64,000 nucleotides of DNA from Sipunculus nudus (taxonomy: Eukaryota; Annelida; Sipuncula; Golfingiida; Sipunculidae). Location of the stretch: the NCBI GenBank assembly GCA_026874595.1, contig CM049314.1, positions 28,845,729 through 28,909,728 on the forward strand, written 5' to 3'. This document shows positions 1 through 12,609 of the stretch, piece by piece. Position 1 is the stretch's first letter. Each line of letters opens with the position of its first letter. The position numbers were made by a program, and so were the translations under genes. Below the pieces are notes generated by a model. It was given only the letters and a program-made list of their open reading frames with translations, was not told the origin of the DNA and did no database searches.

Positions 1-1872
1 AATGATCCAAGGGTGTGTACAAAAACGGTTAAGGCCTTAATATCTTCAAAACACCTTGGTCTATTGTAGCTTTAAAATAAATAACTATTCTGAATAAGAT
101 ATACATATGTTGAATAATTAGCATATCCTGTGTTAGATCTGCTATATATACAAATATATTTTTGCAATTGGGTCTGAAGATTTTAAAATTAAAAGCCAAT
201 TTTTCATTTTTACAAAAAAGTGATATTTCTGACTTATGGCAGTACATATAATAATATCATCTTAAAATATGCACAAATATCTACAGGCCTGTTTTGGATT
301 GTGTATTTATCATTTTTATTTTTACTTAAATTTTTATTTTAAAATTCTTTGTTTTAAATTGCCTGTAACTAATTTTTTTTAATAAGATACAGAACTAAGG
401 AAAAATTCATCCCTGTCCTAGATAATATATTTTAAATATATGTGCAGCATTTGATAGCTTTATGTCTGGAAGTTGGTGAGAAATATCCCTCCAAAGGTAT
501 TGTAATCCACTGAAATACTGTTTTGAGAAAATGGTCAAAAACCGTTTTGGTAGGGTAATTCTGTTCTAGTTGGCTGACTGAAATATGAAAACAAGTGACA
601 GCTGAATAAAATAACTAATATATGTGATTTGATTATGCTCCTCCCTTTTTCATTACTCTTAAAAACATCTTTCATGTATATCAAGGCCTTCAGGCCTAAT
701 GTGAACCTGTGCAATGGGATATATTTCAGGTATAATGTGTCCATGCTTGACCATTACTTTTCAAGTACACGTGTGACATGTATTATGTACAATCCACGTA
801 CCAAACATTTTGAACTTGAGCACCAATTACACAAACATCACTCCTAAAATACTAGCATGCATGTACACAAAACAAAATGATTGTAGGTGGCACCACCAGT
901 CTTGTGTAAGAGAATGCCATCAAAGATGTATGCAAAATTTCAGGCAGAAACTTCAAACCAATCTTGGGCTATGTGCATAGATGCATGAAACTGAAAAACA
1001 TTTATAGGTGGCGAAGCAAGTCTTATATACAACAAAACTATCCGAGATGTATGGACATGCTAGCTCTGATGATTTTTAGACAGCACGTATGGGTTATGTA
1101 AGGATGACAGCAGACAGAGGACAACTGGTGGACAACACTGCGCTATCGCATGATCAGACAGGTTCACTAAAGATTGAAATGCCATATGTCAAGTCTGTAA
1201 GTATCAAACTCAGAAGAGGGCAGAAATCATGGTCCAGGACAACAGCTACTAATTTGGTCACTTGGGCATGCTGCCTTACACTAATTTATAGTCAATAAAC
1301 AGGGCCCAGCTTATCAAGGTAAGCACTGCTCAAGCTCAACAAGACTGACTGCAGGTCATAATCCCAGGTATCAGTCAATCCACAGCTCCTTTTTCCAGCA
1401 AATCAGAAACTGAAAACCGTGGTTTGGTCAAGGTAAACATGTTTGGTTGATAGGTCAGTTAAAATGCTATTTTTTTTCTGAATGATGAACTAAATTGTCC
1501 ATAACACAGTTTTTGGTGACAAGGTGGGTATTAAAATTACCTAGTAGTAAATGTTTTTTTCTTATATGAACATTTACTTGATTATTTATGATACAAGATC
1601 ATAAGGTAACACAGATAATGAATAGTTTGGCTTATTTGCTTGATACATTTTAGATTCATATTTATAAGCACCCAGCCATAACTTTATATAGCTCTCTTTT
1701 GGCTTGGAATAGGTTGTTATGGAAATCAAAACTTCACTGGTATTTGGTATTATATTTATATATATCTAAACGACTACACATCACATGAAAAGAAGGTTTG
1801 CTATTAAATAATAATTAAATATATATACTACAGAATTCCATACCAAAGTGTGTATATACTCTCTCTCTCTCG

Positions 1873-1915
<43 letters not shown>

Positions 1916-2642
1916 CATACATTCATATTCACACATTAATAATGATATAACATTTTACATGATCTGCATGTCTATCAACTAATTTTATTATAGTTTTCAA
2001 AATATTACTTACTTGAGCTTTTAGCTAGGGTTTATATCAAAACATACTTCCATTAATACCTATATAATCCAGGGCTCTGCAGGTGGGCGTCACTGGTTGC
2101 TGTCAGGGTGTATGTACTAGTGAAGCCGTGTTACTGTTGTAACAGCAGTTAGCTACACTGCTGCCAGTGCAAGCTCGCATCACCTGATCACCTACATGCT
2201 AACTGAAACACTCACCAATATCTCACCAGTTAACAGAAGCTCCAATAAAAACTAAACTCAAGTACCATGTTTCCGCATGATTCTTCCGGGTTCACCTAAA
2301 TGGAGCTCGTGAGTGATGCAGGCCGGACGAAAACATGTTGTGAAGATGTACCTGAGGTGACTAACATAAACTTCCTCACTGAGATCAACTCACTTCCTTA
2401 TCATGCACATTGTTCACCTTTGACCTACCTTTGACCTGCACTAGACTGGTACCATTCCATATATATATATATAATTTTAAAAATTATATTGCAAAAAAAT
2501 AATTGTATTCCAGGAAATTTTTGCAAATGAACCTAAAACAATCAATTTCTTTATCTTAAGCATATGGTATGCTATCCCATACGTGTAATCATTTAAAATT
2601 ATTATGCGGTAGGGTTCAATCTATTTTATCAAAACAACAAAA
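1..2642. other. Spacer upstream of RNF7, no gene recognised
   Basis: AT-rich non-coding sequence. No reading frame here resembles a known protein; the small open frames are short and lack coding character. It contains a (CT)n/(TA)n microsatellite at about 1858-1910, a short (TA)n at 2459-2472, and one copy of the GGTGGCACCACC palindrome at 886-897 inside a small dispersed-repeat remnant (about 880-1080). The last 500 bases before the RNF7 start must hold its promoter and 5' UTR; no TATA box or initiator can be assigned with confidence. Confidence 0.6.
2416..2437. promoter_or_regulatory. Tandem nuclear-receptor-like site upstream of RNF7
   Basis: A perfect 11-bp tandem duplication, ACCTTTGACCT twice, read on the minus strand as AGGTCAAAGGT. 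Each copy is a near-consensus DR1-type site (AGGTCA-A-AGGTCA, bound by HNF4/RXR-class receptors in animals). It lies about 205 bases before the RNF7 start codon. Similar motifs occur in mobile elements elsewhere in this window, so it may be a transposon relic. Any regulatory role is inference. Confidence 0.3.
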
Positions 2643-2775
2643 ATGGAAGTCGATCAAGAAAGGAAGGCGAAGTCTGGCGATAAAATGTTCACTCTAAAGA
2701 AATGGAACGCGGTAGCGATGTGGAGCTGGGATGTAGAATGTGACACTTGTGCCATTTGTCGTGTTCAGGTTATGG
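2643..2775 (+). CDS. RNF7: RNF7/RBX2 exon 1 (start, beta-strand and first zinc ligands)
   Basis: The 44 complete codons begin at ATG 2643 and end on a GTGAGT donor, leaving one base of a split codon. The peptide runs through [20 protein letters not shown] and [12 protein letters not shown], almost identical to vertebrate RBX2/SAG, which together with a cullin (chiefly CUL5) forms the catalytic core of cullin-RING ubiquitin ligases. [16 protein letters not shown] corresponds to the strand that inserts into the cullin, and CDTCAIC supplies the first RING zinc ligands. The N-terminal tail is about 14 residues shorter than in human. The start is chosen because it is the first ATG in frame with the conserved block and gives a plausible acidic tail. 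The gene totals 300 coding bases including the stop (99 aa). Confidence 0.93.
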
Positions 2776-3440
2776 GTGAGTATTCACAGTGAAAAAAATT
2801 GCCTGTAAAGGTGTGTGTTCATAAAAACACTTGATTATCGCTCACTGTTTCCTGTGTTTGACAGTTCAACTGCAGAGGCTTTAAGGACCACTTTTCTGGA
2901 CATTTCTGTTTATATCAGATTGCGTCGCCCGTTTGGTTGGGCGTTATTTATCAATTTGCTCAGACAAATAGTGGCTTCATTTATCTCCACGACAGTCTTT
3001 TGCATCTGTAATTTTGATTATTTCAGAATTGGATTGATGCCAATGATGGATTTAAATGCCTAATCCTTATGTATTTAGTTAAGGTGACTTTCAGTCTAGC
3101 CCGATTTAATTGGACTCAGTATTATAAGGCCCTGCCGTAGAACTATAGAAACCTGGCTGCAGCCTACCGCCGGTACCTTATGCACAACGGGTGTCACATA
3201 ATAAATTGTTTCCTGACAAAGGCCGATACATATTAATTCCCTGAGAATACCCGTATTTAATTTTGCTCGTAAAATGATAAGAAAATGCATTTCTGTAATC
3301 TTTTAAAAAATTTAATTACATAATCATGTAGAAAATAACTCATCACTGAGAGACAAACAGGTCATTGTGTCCAATTGATAGATTTGGCAATGTGTTCCTT
3401 TTTAATTTTATGATTCATTTTGTATTTTTAATATTTTCAG
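2776..3440 (+). other. RNF7 intron 1
   Basis: A phase 1 intron, GTGAGT to TTTTCAG, 665 bases. AT-rich, with no recognisable element. The join restores a GAT (Asp) codon in the conserved VMDACLRC block, which confirms the splice sites. Confidence 0.85.
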
Positions 3441-3488
3441 ATGCCTGTCTTCGATGTCAAGGAGAGAACAAACAAGAGGACTGTGTGG
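3441..3488 (+). CDS. RNF7: RNF7/RBX2 exon 2 (48 nt)
   Basis: A tiny exon flanked by ATATTTTCAG and GTAAGT, phase 1 on both sides. It encodes ACLRCQGENKQEDCV, matching the RBX2-specific insertion between RING zinc ligands (human has ACLRCQAENKQEDCV). The cysteines belong to the extra zinc site of the RBX-type RING-H2 domain. NKQEDCV separates RBX2 from its paralogue RBX1, so the gene symbol is firm. Confidence 0.93.
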
Positions 3489-4199
3489 GTAAGTAATATG
3501 AAATTAGGAAAACTGTACACAAATGTTACTTTTATACCTCAATATTGTCATAAATATTTTACATAACAGTCCTTACTCTCTTATGTAATGATTAGTGAAC
3601 TCTCCTAGACTACTGCTGACCAATTAAATATTATTTGTAGCATTTGGAATCATTTGGAAAATCATATTTGATGATTGAGAGAAAAAACATCTGGTGAATG
3701 ATTATTAATTGATTATTTTACATACAAACTGTGAGATATGCTGTATAGAATTACACCTTAAATGTTGACCATAAATTCAGTGAAACTTGTTACATCACAC
3801 TGCAAGGTCAAGGTAATGGTTGCGTTATTGACACTTTTAATTCATTGCACAAGATTAAGTTTTAATGATTTTGTGCTCTGTCTTTCTTATATATGTAACA
3901 GAATAAGAATATTGTATCGGGATGAAATTACTTCTTTTTATGTGCGTACATAATTAAATTAATTTAGTTGGTTATGAAAGAAAACCAATCATCAATTTAA
4001 TTTATTAATTAGCACACCACTGTTATATTTATAGTACTATGAGTGATGTTTCACAGTACAAATGGAGGCATGAGATTATGTTTCATTACAGCCCTAGTCA
4101 ATAGTATCCATCAGCAAGTCTAGCAGTTCAAGTATATTTGTGGAAATCGAGTAATTGTATTCGTCAAAATGAAGTTTTGCGGATACCCTGTTTTTGACC
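3489..4199 (+). other. Start of RNF7 intron 2, no element seen
   Basis: AT-rich intronic sequence following the exon 2 donor. I see no gene, RNA or mobile-element boundary here. The whole intron spans 3489-23318 (19,830 bases), and the elements listed below up to 22890 lie inside it. Confidence 0.6.
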
Positions 4200-5361
4200 T
4201 GGTTCAGCTGCCGCCACCACCATATTCATTTTAGGGGAACTCCTCTGAGATTACTGGACAGATTTTTCAAAAAATTACACCAATAATCGGGTCTCATGTG
4301 AACTGGTGCCTAACCAATTGGTTTTGACCTCTGACCTTTCCCCTCTGCCCAACCTCCATTTGTGCGCCTGTTTCCACACATAACCCCATATATCTTGGAA
4401 ACTGTTTGACCAAACAGGAAAAAAATTTTGTACAATTGTAGCCCTTGGATAGCTTTATAACATACACAAAAAATGGAGGCACCACCTGCAACCATGTTTG
4501 CAGTGTCCATCTGTTCGTCTGCCTTGGATTAAAATCACTCATAACTCTTCAGTGGTTTGACTAATTCACCTGAAATTCGGCATGCGTATACATCCCGCAT
4601 AGCTTTCTTGATTTTTATGACAGGTGGCACCACCTACATGCAAGTTCACACTGAAGAATCCATGCAAATATCTCAAGACTGGTTTGACATATCTTCATGA
4701 AAATGTTGCATGTGTGTAGATCTCACATAGCTCTTTATTATATGCAAAACTGGTGGTGCCACCTGCAACCATTTTGCACAGCATCTGTCTGTTTGTCTGC
4801 CATGGGACAAAATCACTACCTCAGCGATTGCTTGACAAATCTGCCAAAAATTTTGCAGGTTTATACATCCTGGACAGCTTTCTTGATTTTATGACAGGTG
4901 GCACCACCTACATTCTGGTTTATGCTGCAGACATCCAAGCTCATATCTCATGACTGGTTGGACATATCCCCCTGAAATTTTGCATATGTATAGATCTCAC
5001 ATAGCTCTTAATCATACACAAAATTGGCGGCACCACCTGCCACCATTTTGCACAAGTCCTTCTGTTTGTCTGCTGTGGGATAAAATCACTCATATACATG
5101 TAGTGGTTTGAGTTATCTGCCTAAAATTTTGCATATGTATACAACTTGGACAGCTTTCTGGATTTTGTGGTAGGTGGCGCAACCTACATACACATTTCGG
5201 CTGCAGACATCCATGCTCACATTTCGGCTGCAGACATCCATGCTAATATGCAACACACCTTGCTCTATTTCCCCTTGCCACTTAATCCATGCCTCACTTC
5301 ACCAGTTCCACTCTAATTTTGGCAGATACACGTAGTCGCTTGTCGACTACACGTGTTCTAG
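4200..5361 (+). mobile_element. Helitron-like non-autonomous element with about 275-bp tandem repeats
   Basis: Three diverged tandem units of roughly 275 bases, each carrying the pair of phrases '...GGTGGYRCCACCTGCAACCATTTTGCA...CTGTCTGTTTGTCTG' and 'GACAGGTGGCACCACCTACAT' (palindromes at 4623-4634, 4752-4763, 4897-4908, 5026-5037). The 3' end has an imperfect hairpin (CACGTAGTCG / CGACTACACGTG, 5328-5353) followed by CTAG at 5358-5361 and a T, which fits the hairpin-plus-CTRR end of Helitrons. No coding capacity. The 5' limit is approximate. A relative lies at 17690-18864. Confidence 0.5.
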
Positions 5362-6340
5362 TTTCTTTTTGTTATTGTATCCCCAGACAAAGTCGGGGGA
5401 TACTATGTTTTCATACCAGTCCCGCCGCCGCATATAAATCTTGTTGGCGCGATAACTCAAAAAATATTTCACGGATCTTTACCAAACTTGTTATATGTAT
5501 AGATATGGGTGAGAGGACAAATTTAAAATGAGGTCATGACCTTGACTAGGAGAGTGTCCTTGACCTTAAATAGGTCCAAATTTGGGGAAAATCACACAAA
5601 TTCTTAAATATCTCAACAAATCTTGCATGGATTGATCCCAAAATCAAGTTGATGGAAGATCATGGATGCATTGTCATGTTCCAGAAACTGGTGGTGCCAC
5701 CTATTATTCTTTACTTGTTTTCGTGCCTTTTAATACCCCCAAAATTGCTACTTGACTGTACTGTGAGCATTATAAGTCAAAAACTAATGGACAGATTTCT
5801 TTTCTATTATGCATATACATAGATATGGGTTATGGGATGATGTATATATAAATTGGGGTCATGACCTTTCCTATTAGAGTGGCCTTGACCTTGAATATTG
5901 ACATATATGGTGAAAATCACAAAAAATAATTTATATCTCAATAAGGGTGCATGGATTGGTCCAAAAATCAACTTGACCGAAGATCTAGGATAGTAATGTC
6001 ATGTACCGGAAACTGGTGGCGCCACCTGATATTCTTTTACTTGTTTTCGTGCCGTTAAATACCCCCACCATTGCCACGTAAAAGTACTGTGAGCATTATA
6101 AGTCAAAAACTATCAGACAGATTTCTTTCATATTATGCATGTACATAGACATGGGTTATTGGATGATGTATATATAAATTGGGGTCATGACCTTTCCTAT
6201 TAGAGTGGCCTTGACCTTGAATATTGCCATATATGATGAAAATTACACAAAATCATTAACATCTCAATTAGGGATGCATGGATTGGTCCAAAAATCAACT
6301 TGATCAAAGATCTTGGATAGTATTAAAGCTATTTCATGTT
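5362..6340 (+). mobile_element. Truncated copy of the 24312-26332 element
   Basis: Begins directly after the CTAG end of the preceding element. At 5377-5388 it has the same GTATCCCCAGAC subterminal repeat and GTATCCCC...GGGGGATAC hairpin as the element at 24312, then matching text (the 'CCCGCCGCCG... AATCTTGTTGGCGCGATAAC' region) and two internal repeats of about 315 bases around 5690-6030 and 6030-6340, each with GGTGGYGCCACC then CTTGTTTTCGTGCC. No matching right end is found, so it is 3' truncated. Its position at another element's 3' end suits end-to-end Helitron insertion. Confidence 0.5.
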
Positions 6341-6559
6341 TAAGATGACATTTCATGAAAAGAGGTATTGTAATTAGTCTGGTGAATCCTCCCCACTCCA
6401 TGTACTTCAATATTAAAATTTTAAATTAAGCTTAAGCTAGTCTTGATTCAGGTCGTTTTGATAAATGTAAATGCCACTGCAGCTGTCTCATCCTACATTC
6501 ACCCCACTCTACTAATATGGTGTTTCTTGATTTTTACAAGCAATAAGATACCTTGTGAA
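6341..6559. other. Short unassigned intronic stretch
   Basis: Intronic sequence between the truncated repeat and the LINE. No recognisable motif; part may belong to the 5' region of the LINE. Confidence 0.4.
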
Positions 6560-9394
6560 CATCATGCTGATAGTAAAAATCAAGTGGCGGAGGTGTTGGT
6601 CTTTTGCATAAAGCTGAGTTAGAAATAAAACTAAAAGAACATGATACCAAGGCATCTTTTGAGATGATAGATGCTGCTATCAAGTGTGAACGTAGTTGGA
6701 TAAAATTGATAGTCATATACAGACCGCCACCATCCAAAGCAAATAAATCAAGTAATGTACAGTTCCTATCAGAATTCTCAGACTGTTTGGAGGAATGGAC
6801 ACTCTCTCAGTCGCCTATTGTGATCGTTGGAGATTTTAATTACCACATCAATAATAAGGCAGACGGAAGTGCTGACCGCTTCAGTGGAATGCTATCTTCG
6901 ATGGGATTTCACCAACATGTTCGAGATGCGACACATAAGCATGGTAATGTTCTTGACTTGATAATTACTCGGTCCTATGAGGAACTTGTCTCAGACATTA
7001 AAGTCACATCTTTAGGCGTTTCAGACCATAATTTGGTATCCTGCAGTCTGGATATACCAAAACCAAGCGTTCAAAGCAAAACTGTGAAATTTCGGAAGCT
7101 AAAATCAATTGATCTTGAAGCTCTGTCCAGGGATATTTCTGATAGATATAAAATATGTGAAACAAAGGGTTTGGAGTTTAATGTCACTCAGTATAATTGT
7201 GTTGTGAAATCTGTACTGGATGACCATGCTCCGCTTCTGACTAAAGACATATTTATACGTGGAAATACACCGTGGTATGTGCCTGACATTAAGATTGCTA
7301 AATGTAAGTTGCGCAAATTAGAGAGACAGTGGAGAGCATCCAAATTAACAGTTCATCATGAAATGTATGTTAAACACAGACAGGAGGTAAATCAGCTTAT
7401 TCTAACGGCCAAACGCTCATTTTATACGAGAAAGGTAGCAGAATGTGGTGATGACTCAAAGGCTCTTTTGTCAATAGTGAATAACCTTCTTGGCAAACGT
7501 TCACAATCAGAGATGCCAAGTTCCTCAGTGACAGCCAAGGCTTTTAGCCATTTCTTCACAAATAAAGTTGCTTCAATTCGCAACAAGTTGCTAGAACAGC
7601 GCTGTGCTTTTCCTGTAAACACGGCTAAGGCCACTACTGCAGATTGCACACTAGATACTTTCATACCCCCATCTGAAGAGGAGATCTCTCAAATCTTACA
7701 GCGCTCACCAGCTAAGCACTGTGAACTGGACCCTTTTCCAACCTGGCTTGTTAAGCAATGTGCGGATGTTTTTATTCCAATTTTTTGTCAATTGTGTCAT
7801 ATGTCTTTTTACAATTGTGAAGTTCCAGCATCTTTGAAATCGGCTATTGTAACCCCCATACTGAAGAAAAGCAGTCTTGATGCACACGTTTTGAAGCACT
7901 ATCGGCCAATATCTAACCTTTCGTTCCTTACTAAAGTGTTAGAAAAGATCGTTGCCACTCATATCACTTCATACATGAAGAAAAACCATTTGTATGAAGA
8001 CCAACAGTCTGCATATAGACCTTTTCATAGCACTGAAACATGCCTGCTCTAAGTATATAACGATCTTCTCTGGGCTTTGGACTCCCAACAAGTATCCATT
8101 CTCATACTATTGGATTTATCTGCTGCCTTTGATGTAGTGGATCATAAGCTCCTGTTACAACGGTTGTCCACCAGGCTTGGAATAAGTGGAGATGCCTTGC
8201 AATGGATCAGGTCATACCTGTGCAATCGAAGTCAGTGTATCAGTGTTGCAGGTCATAAGTCTTCTCCAACTGAGATCACCTAAGGTGTTCCACGAGGTTC
8301 TGTGCTGGGGCCTCTGATTTTTACAATTTACACATTACCACTTGGTGAATTAGTACGACAGCATGGAATGGATTATCATTTTTATGCTGATGACAGTCAA
8401 ATTTATATATCATTTAAACCAGAATCAAAGGTTCCTAATTCTACCATTGAAACATGCTTGCATGACATAGGTGTTTGGATGTGTCAGAATCTGCTTAAAC
8501 TCAATGCTGATAAAACTGAGGTTCTGATTATCGGTACAAACCAGCAAAGGTAAAAAATTCAGTTGAAAACTCTTTACATATTTGACTCTGTAGTTGTGCC
8601 AACAAACTGTGCTAGGAACCTGGGGGTTGTTTTTGACCAAGGGCTTTGCCTTGATAAGCATGTAAATAATATTTGTAGTTTGGCTTTTTACCACCTGCGT
8701 AATATAGCTAGGATAAAGGATTTCCTAACTCAAGATTCACAAATAACATTAATTCATGCGTTCATCAGTTCAAGGATTGACTGTTCCAACTCTTTGCTAT
8801 GTGGTCTTCCTAGCAAGTTACTGGACCGGCTTCAGAGAGTGCAGAATGCAGCTGCTAGGCTTGTAACTGGTGCCAAGAAGCGCGACCACATTACACCTAT
8901 ACTTGAAGAACTCCATTGGCTCCCGGTGCGACAGCGCATTGATTTTAAAATTTTATTATTAGTATACAAAGTCATAAATGGTCAATCGCCTATTTACATT
9001 AGGAACCTCTTAACTTTTATTTAATGTTCCAGTCAAGGCAGCTTAGGTCATCTGACCAAGGGCTTTTAGTGATTCCTAAAGCACGAAGTGAGATGTGTCA
9101 TTTGAGAGCTTTCTCAGCTGTGGCACCAAGGTTGTGGAATGAACTTCCGCACTCAATCAGAGCTTCACCATCTTTAGCTTCTTTTAAAAGAAATATTAAA
9201 ACTTACCTTTTTATATTAGCTTTTGGTAGTTCTTAGGAATTAGGGTTTAACTTTTAGGAATCTTTGTTTTAATAGGAATCTACATTTTATGTTTTAGAAA
9301 AACTGTGCTTTGTGTCTTGTAAAGCGCTTTTGATAACTATTTTGTTGAATTAGCGCTATATAAATTAAATATATTATTATTATTATTATTATTA
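6560..9394 (+). mobile_element. L2/CR1-group LINE, 5' truncated, three stops and a frameshift
   Basis: One long reading frame, interrupted, in sense orientation within RNF7 intron 2. From 6604 it encodes the C-terminal part of an apurinic-type endonuclease (VIVGDFN, LDLIIT, SDHNLVSC). A reverse transcriptase follows: [62 protein letters not shown] and the catalytic FYADDSQIY at about 8377-8403. In-frame stops sit at 8050-8052, 8281-8283 and 8551-8553; a frameshift near 9020 moves the final 70 codons to another frame. The 3' UTR ends in AAAGCGCTTTTGATAAC... GCGCTATATAAAT and an (ATT)n tail at 9369-9394, typical of L2-type LINEs. The 5' endonuclease start is missing. A dead copy; clade assignment rests on recognised motifs, not on a tree. 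Confidence 0.88.
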
Positions 9395-11341
9395 ATGCCT
9401 GTTCCTCCTAGGTGGCAGCACCCACCATCTCTCCTCCTTAAAAGGTTAGCACTACCAGCTGCAGATAATGCATCATTAGTATTAACAGTAATAGATAATA
9501 TACGGATGGTTCACCAACAAATTAATAAACCAAAAAAAAAGTATCTATTAATGCTGTATTAGCTTAAGGTTATTGTAGAGAGCCCTGCAGACTGTGGCCT
9601 GGACAATTCAGATGAGTCTCCGTGTTATAGATCTCACTTGAAGCGGGTAAATGATCTTAATGGTATTTTAATTTATTTGATGGGATGATAATGCACCCAA
9701 TAGAATACCAGTAAGTGTTCCTTTAATATCAAATAACTTCTGTCATGTTGAAGTTCATTTTTAGCATATTCAGTAAAGTTTTCAGTCAACATGAGAGATA
9801 GAGACAGAGAGAAACTTCCAAGGCCCATTTACTTAACAATGCTTTTGTGTCCAATGAAAAAATCCCATGAAACAAGCCACTTTACTTTGACTACAGGTTT
9901 CATGTTGATTAAGGCAATTTGTGCTTGGTATCTATACCTTTCAGCAAAAGGTTGAAAACATTTGTACAAACTGTTTATGCATAAATGTCATAGTTTTAAT
10001 GAAATTATCATTAAATTGTTATTGAAATTAAATAATTTCTCTCTGTCTCTCTCTCTCATTTTGACAAGAACATTATTTGATCTTTTTCATTTTCTCAGGG
10101 ATCATTGGTGCCTATGCAGACTCAATGCCTATCAGAATTCCAATATGGCTGCCAGAGCACAATAGGGGATTTTTTTAAGCGCAATATCTGCAGACCTATT
10201 GGAATTCCAGTATTGCCACCAGAGCACAATCATTCATTTTTATCGCACCCGATATCTCAACAAGAACATGCTTGATCTTTCTCAAATTCACAGGGATCAT
10301 TGAGGGTTTCTAACCTATTGAAAAACACACTTGCTCAAAATCAAATATGGCCAACAGAGTACAATCGGTGATTTTCTTTTGCACACATTATTTCAGACAT
10401 ATCTTCTTTAATATTATTTGAACCAGTAGGATTTTTTCCCTCATGCATATGGACAAAAACCTGTTTCTGTTTGTCATATTTTTCAACTTTAACCTAAACT
10501 TTTCACCCTTATGTAAACAAGTCCAGCACTACCAGAAATGTGGGGCCCTCTGAGGACCACTGTCAGACCACATCTAGTTGTAATGTGTAATTGTAATTAC
10601 CTGTAAATAATTACAGTTTTTCAAGTAATTGAATGTAATTTGAAATTGGGCAAAATCAAATTACAAGTAATTGTAATTGTAATGATTACAAGCATGAAAA
10701 TAGATGTAATTTCAATTACTTTTCGATTACTTTCCAAATACTTTCATAACTTTTGACAGAGCACTGTACCTTAAACTTCATTCATTAGTACTGTTTATCT
10801 AGACACTCTTGGGTAAGGATTATAAGTATGTAATAAACAGGAGAACTACTAAATTAGTATGCCATATACTGGTCTTTCATTTGAGGCATTTGTATTTTTT
10901 TTGCAAATGCCTTTGCTGCCATCTAGATGAAGTAATATACATCTATAATGCACACATATGTCTAGAGCTACACTAGGACAAGTACAGGTCTTCCTGCATT
11001 TAACACTTTCACTTAATGAATGATTATTTGGCTGGCACATACTCCTTCTGATCAGATTACATGGAGTTTATCTGCTAATTAACTGGCATTGAGAGAGTCA
11101 CAGGGACCAAAAAGGCTAATGATCCGGGATGGCTGATATCAGAATTACCTCCAGTGGGTGGCCAATGAGGTTAAAAGAGATTGCTAGTAGGGATGTCTCA
11201 GTTGGCTGACTGTAACTGACTGTCTCCAAGGTTTCCTGTGACAGACATGGCCTGGGGCTTCTGGATAATGTACACTACTTATCATTCATAAAGAAAATAA
11301 ACAGGGTGAATGTACTGAAGTTTCACTCACTTTTCTTATAA
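9395..11341. other. RNF7 intron 2, dispersed-repeat remnants and a TAATTG array
   Basis: No gene. At 10050-10400 there are two or three diverged copies of a roughly 110-200-base unit (CAGGGATCATTG, CAATATGGCTGCCAGAGCACAAT). At 10560-10745 there is a low-complexity array of TAATTG/CAATTA steps on both strands, resembling one at 13320-13475. A short (CT)n lies at 10038-10056. Confidence 0.5.
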
Positions 11342-11350
11342 TTAACTTCA
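11342..11350 (+). repeat. Left 9-bp target duplication (TTAACTTCA)
   Basis: Identical to the bases at 12610-12618 on the other side of the inverted-repeat element. Nine bases is the usual duplication length for Mutator-like transposons. Confidence 0.8.
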
Positions 11351-12609
11351 GGTACGTACTAAAACCCGGATGCCACATGTCACATGTCACATGCCAAAGT
11401 TCGCGGACTAAAACCAGGATGCCACATGCCAAAATGCGTGGACTAAAACTCGGATGTTGAAAGCCAGATGCCAATATTGAGTGTAGAGACGGCGGTTGTT
11501 TTGCAGCTTTTAAATTTATAATATGATATAATGCATGATCAGTGGGCTTTAAATATCACATGTCAAGAAAATTCCAGCATTATGATGTTTATTTTAAAAT
11601 GATTACTTTTCATCTTACACACAATATGTATTCAATAAAATATATAAAGAAAAGACCAAACTAAATATTTGGAATTTGTTGAACAGTTTAATTGTAACAT
11701 TTACACAGATTATGAAACAAAAATAAAACATTTAATAACTCCATTTTTTTATATCACAAATATCTATCACAAATATATATATAAAATATATACAAGTAAA
11801 ATCAAGAAAATGATTTTAAGTTGAAACTGATACATTCACTTGCACAAACATGTACAAACACTAAATATATATACACTATATACATAAATGTACTCAAACT
11901 TTTATATATATATATGAATATGTACAGGCAATTTTAATATGCTTACACACATGTTTAAGACATCAAAAATACATGATAGAGCTAATAACAAAATATATAC
12001 AATATATCCCCTTTATATTAATTTTACATGTTACATTTTTTTCACAGCCACAAAACATCCATTAAGTTGGTTGGGTCAACACAGCCACATTCACAATGAA
12101 ACCAAATTTCACATCCCGAACAAAACACCTGGGACCGTGCCTGCTTACCTCACTGGCTTTCACACCAAGCGTTCAACAACCCTCCGTTCGGCCCTGATGG
12201 TTCCGTGGCCTTACACTGCAGGAAATCTTGATCAAAAGGAGAGGTATCCTAATTATCCCGACCCCTCGGGGATGTGTTGTCGTAGGGTTTCTTTTGCAGC
12301 TCATTGCGCCCGTGATTAACTCCAAAATTAGTCAGTTACGGGTGACTTCCTATGATAACACGAGCCTGCACAGAATGACATACCGCAGCTTTCAGGTCTG
12401 GGCAGCAACGAAATAGGTAAAATCTAGAGATATAAGGTAAGTTTAATATTAAACTTAACACAAGTTGCACCTTAAACTACCGAAAAAAATCGATATCACG
12501 TCTCGGATGGCATCCGGGTTTGGCTTCCAACTTCCCGAGGGGCATCCGACGCGGCATCCGATTTGGCATGTGGCATGTGACATGTGGCATCCGGGTTTTA
12601 GTCCATACC
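11351..12609. mobile_element. Non-autonomous Mutator-like (MULE) DNA transposon, 1,259 bp
   Basis: The first 48 bases and the reverse complement of the last 48 agree at 45 positions. Both ends start GGTA and share ACTAAAACCCGGATGCCAC followed by CATGTCACATG-type steps; the differences are at positions 5, 7 and 37. The perfect 9-bp duplication TTAACTTCA flanks it. Long inverted ends with a 9-bp duplication are the hallmark of the Mutator superfamily. No transposase is seen: the interior has a (TA)-rich part (11750-11935) and a more GC-balanced block (12080-12420) that could be captured host sequence. A 126-codon open frame at 11939-12319 has no recognisable domain and is probably chance. It sits inside RNF7 intron 2. 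Confidence 0.8.

Noticed and set aside
11939-12319. A 126-codon open frame inside the Mutator-like element, considered as transposase remnant
   Set aside because: No catalytic or zinc-finger motif of MULE transposases is visible and the N-terminal half is TA-rich low-complexity sequence.
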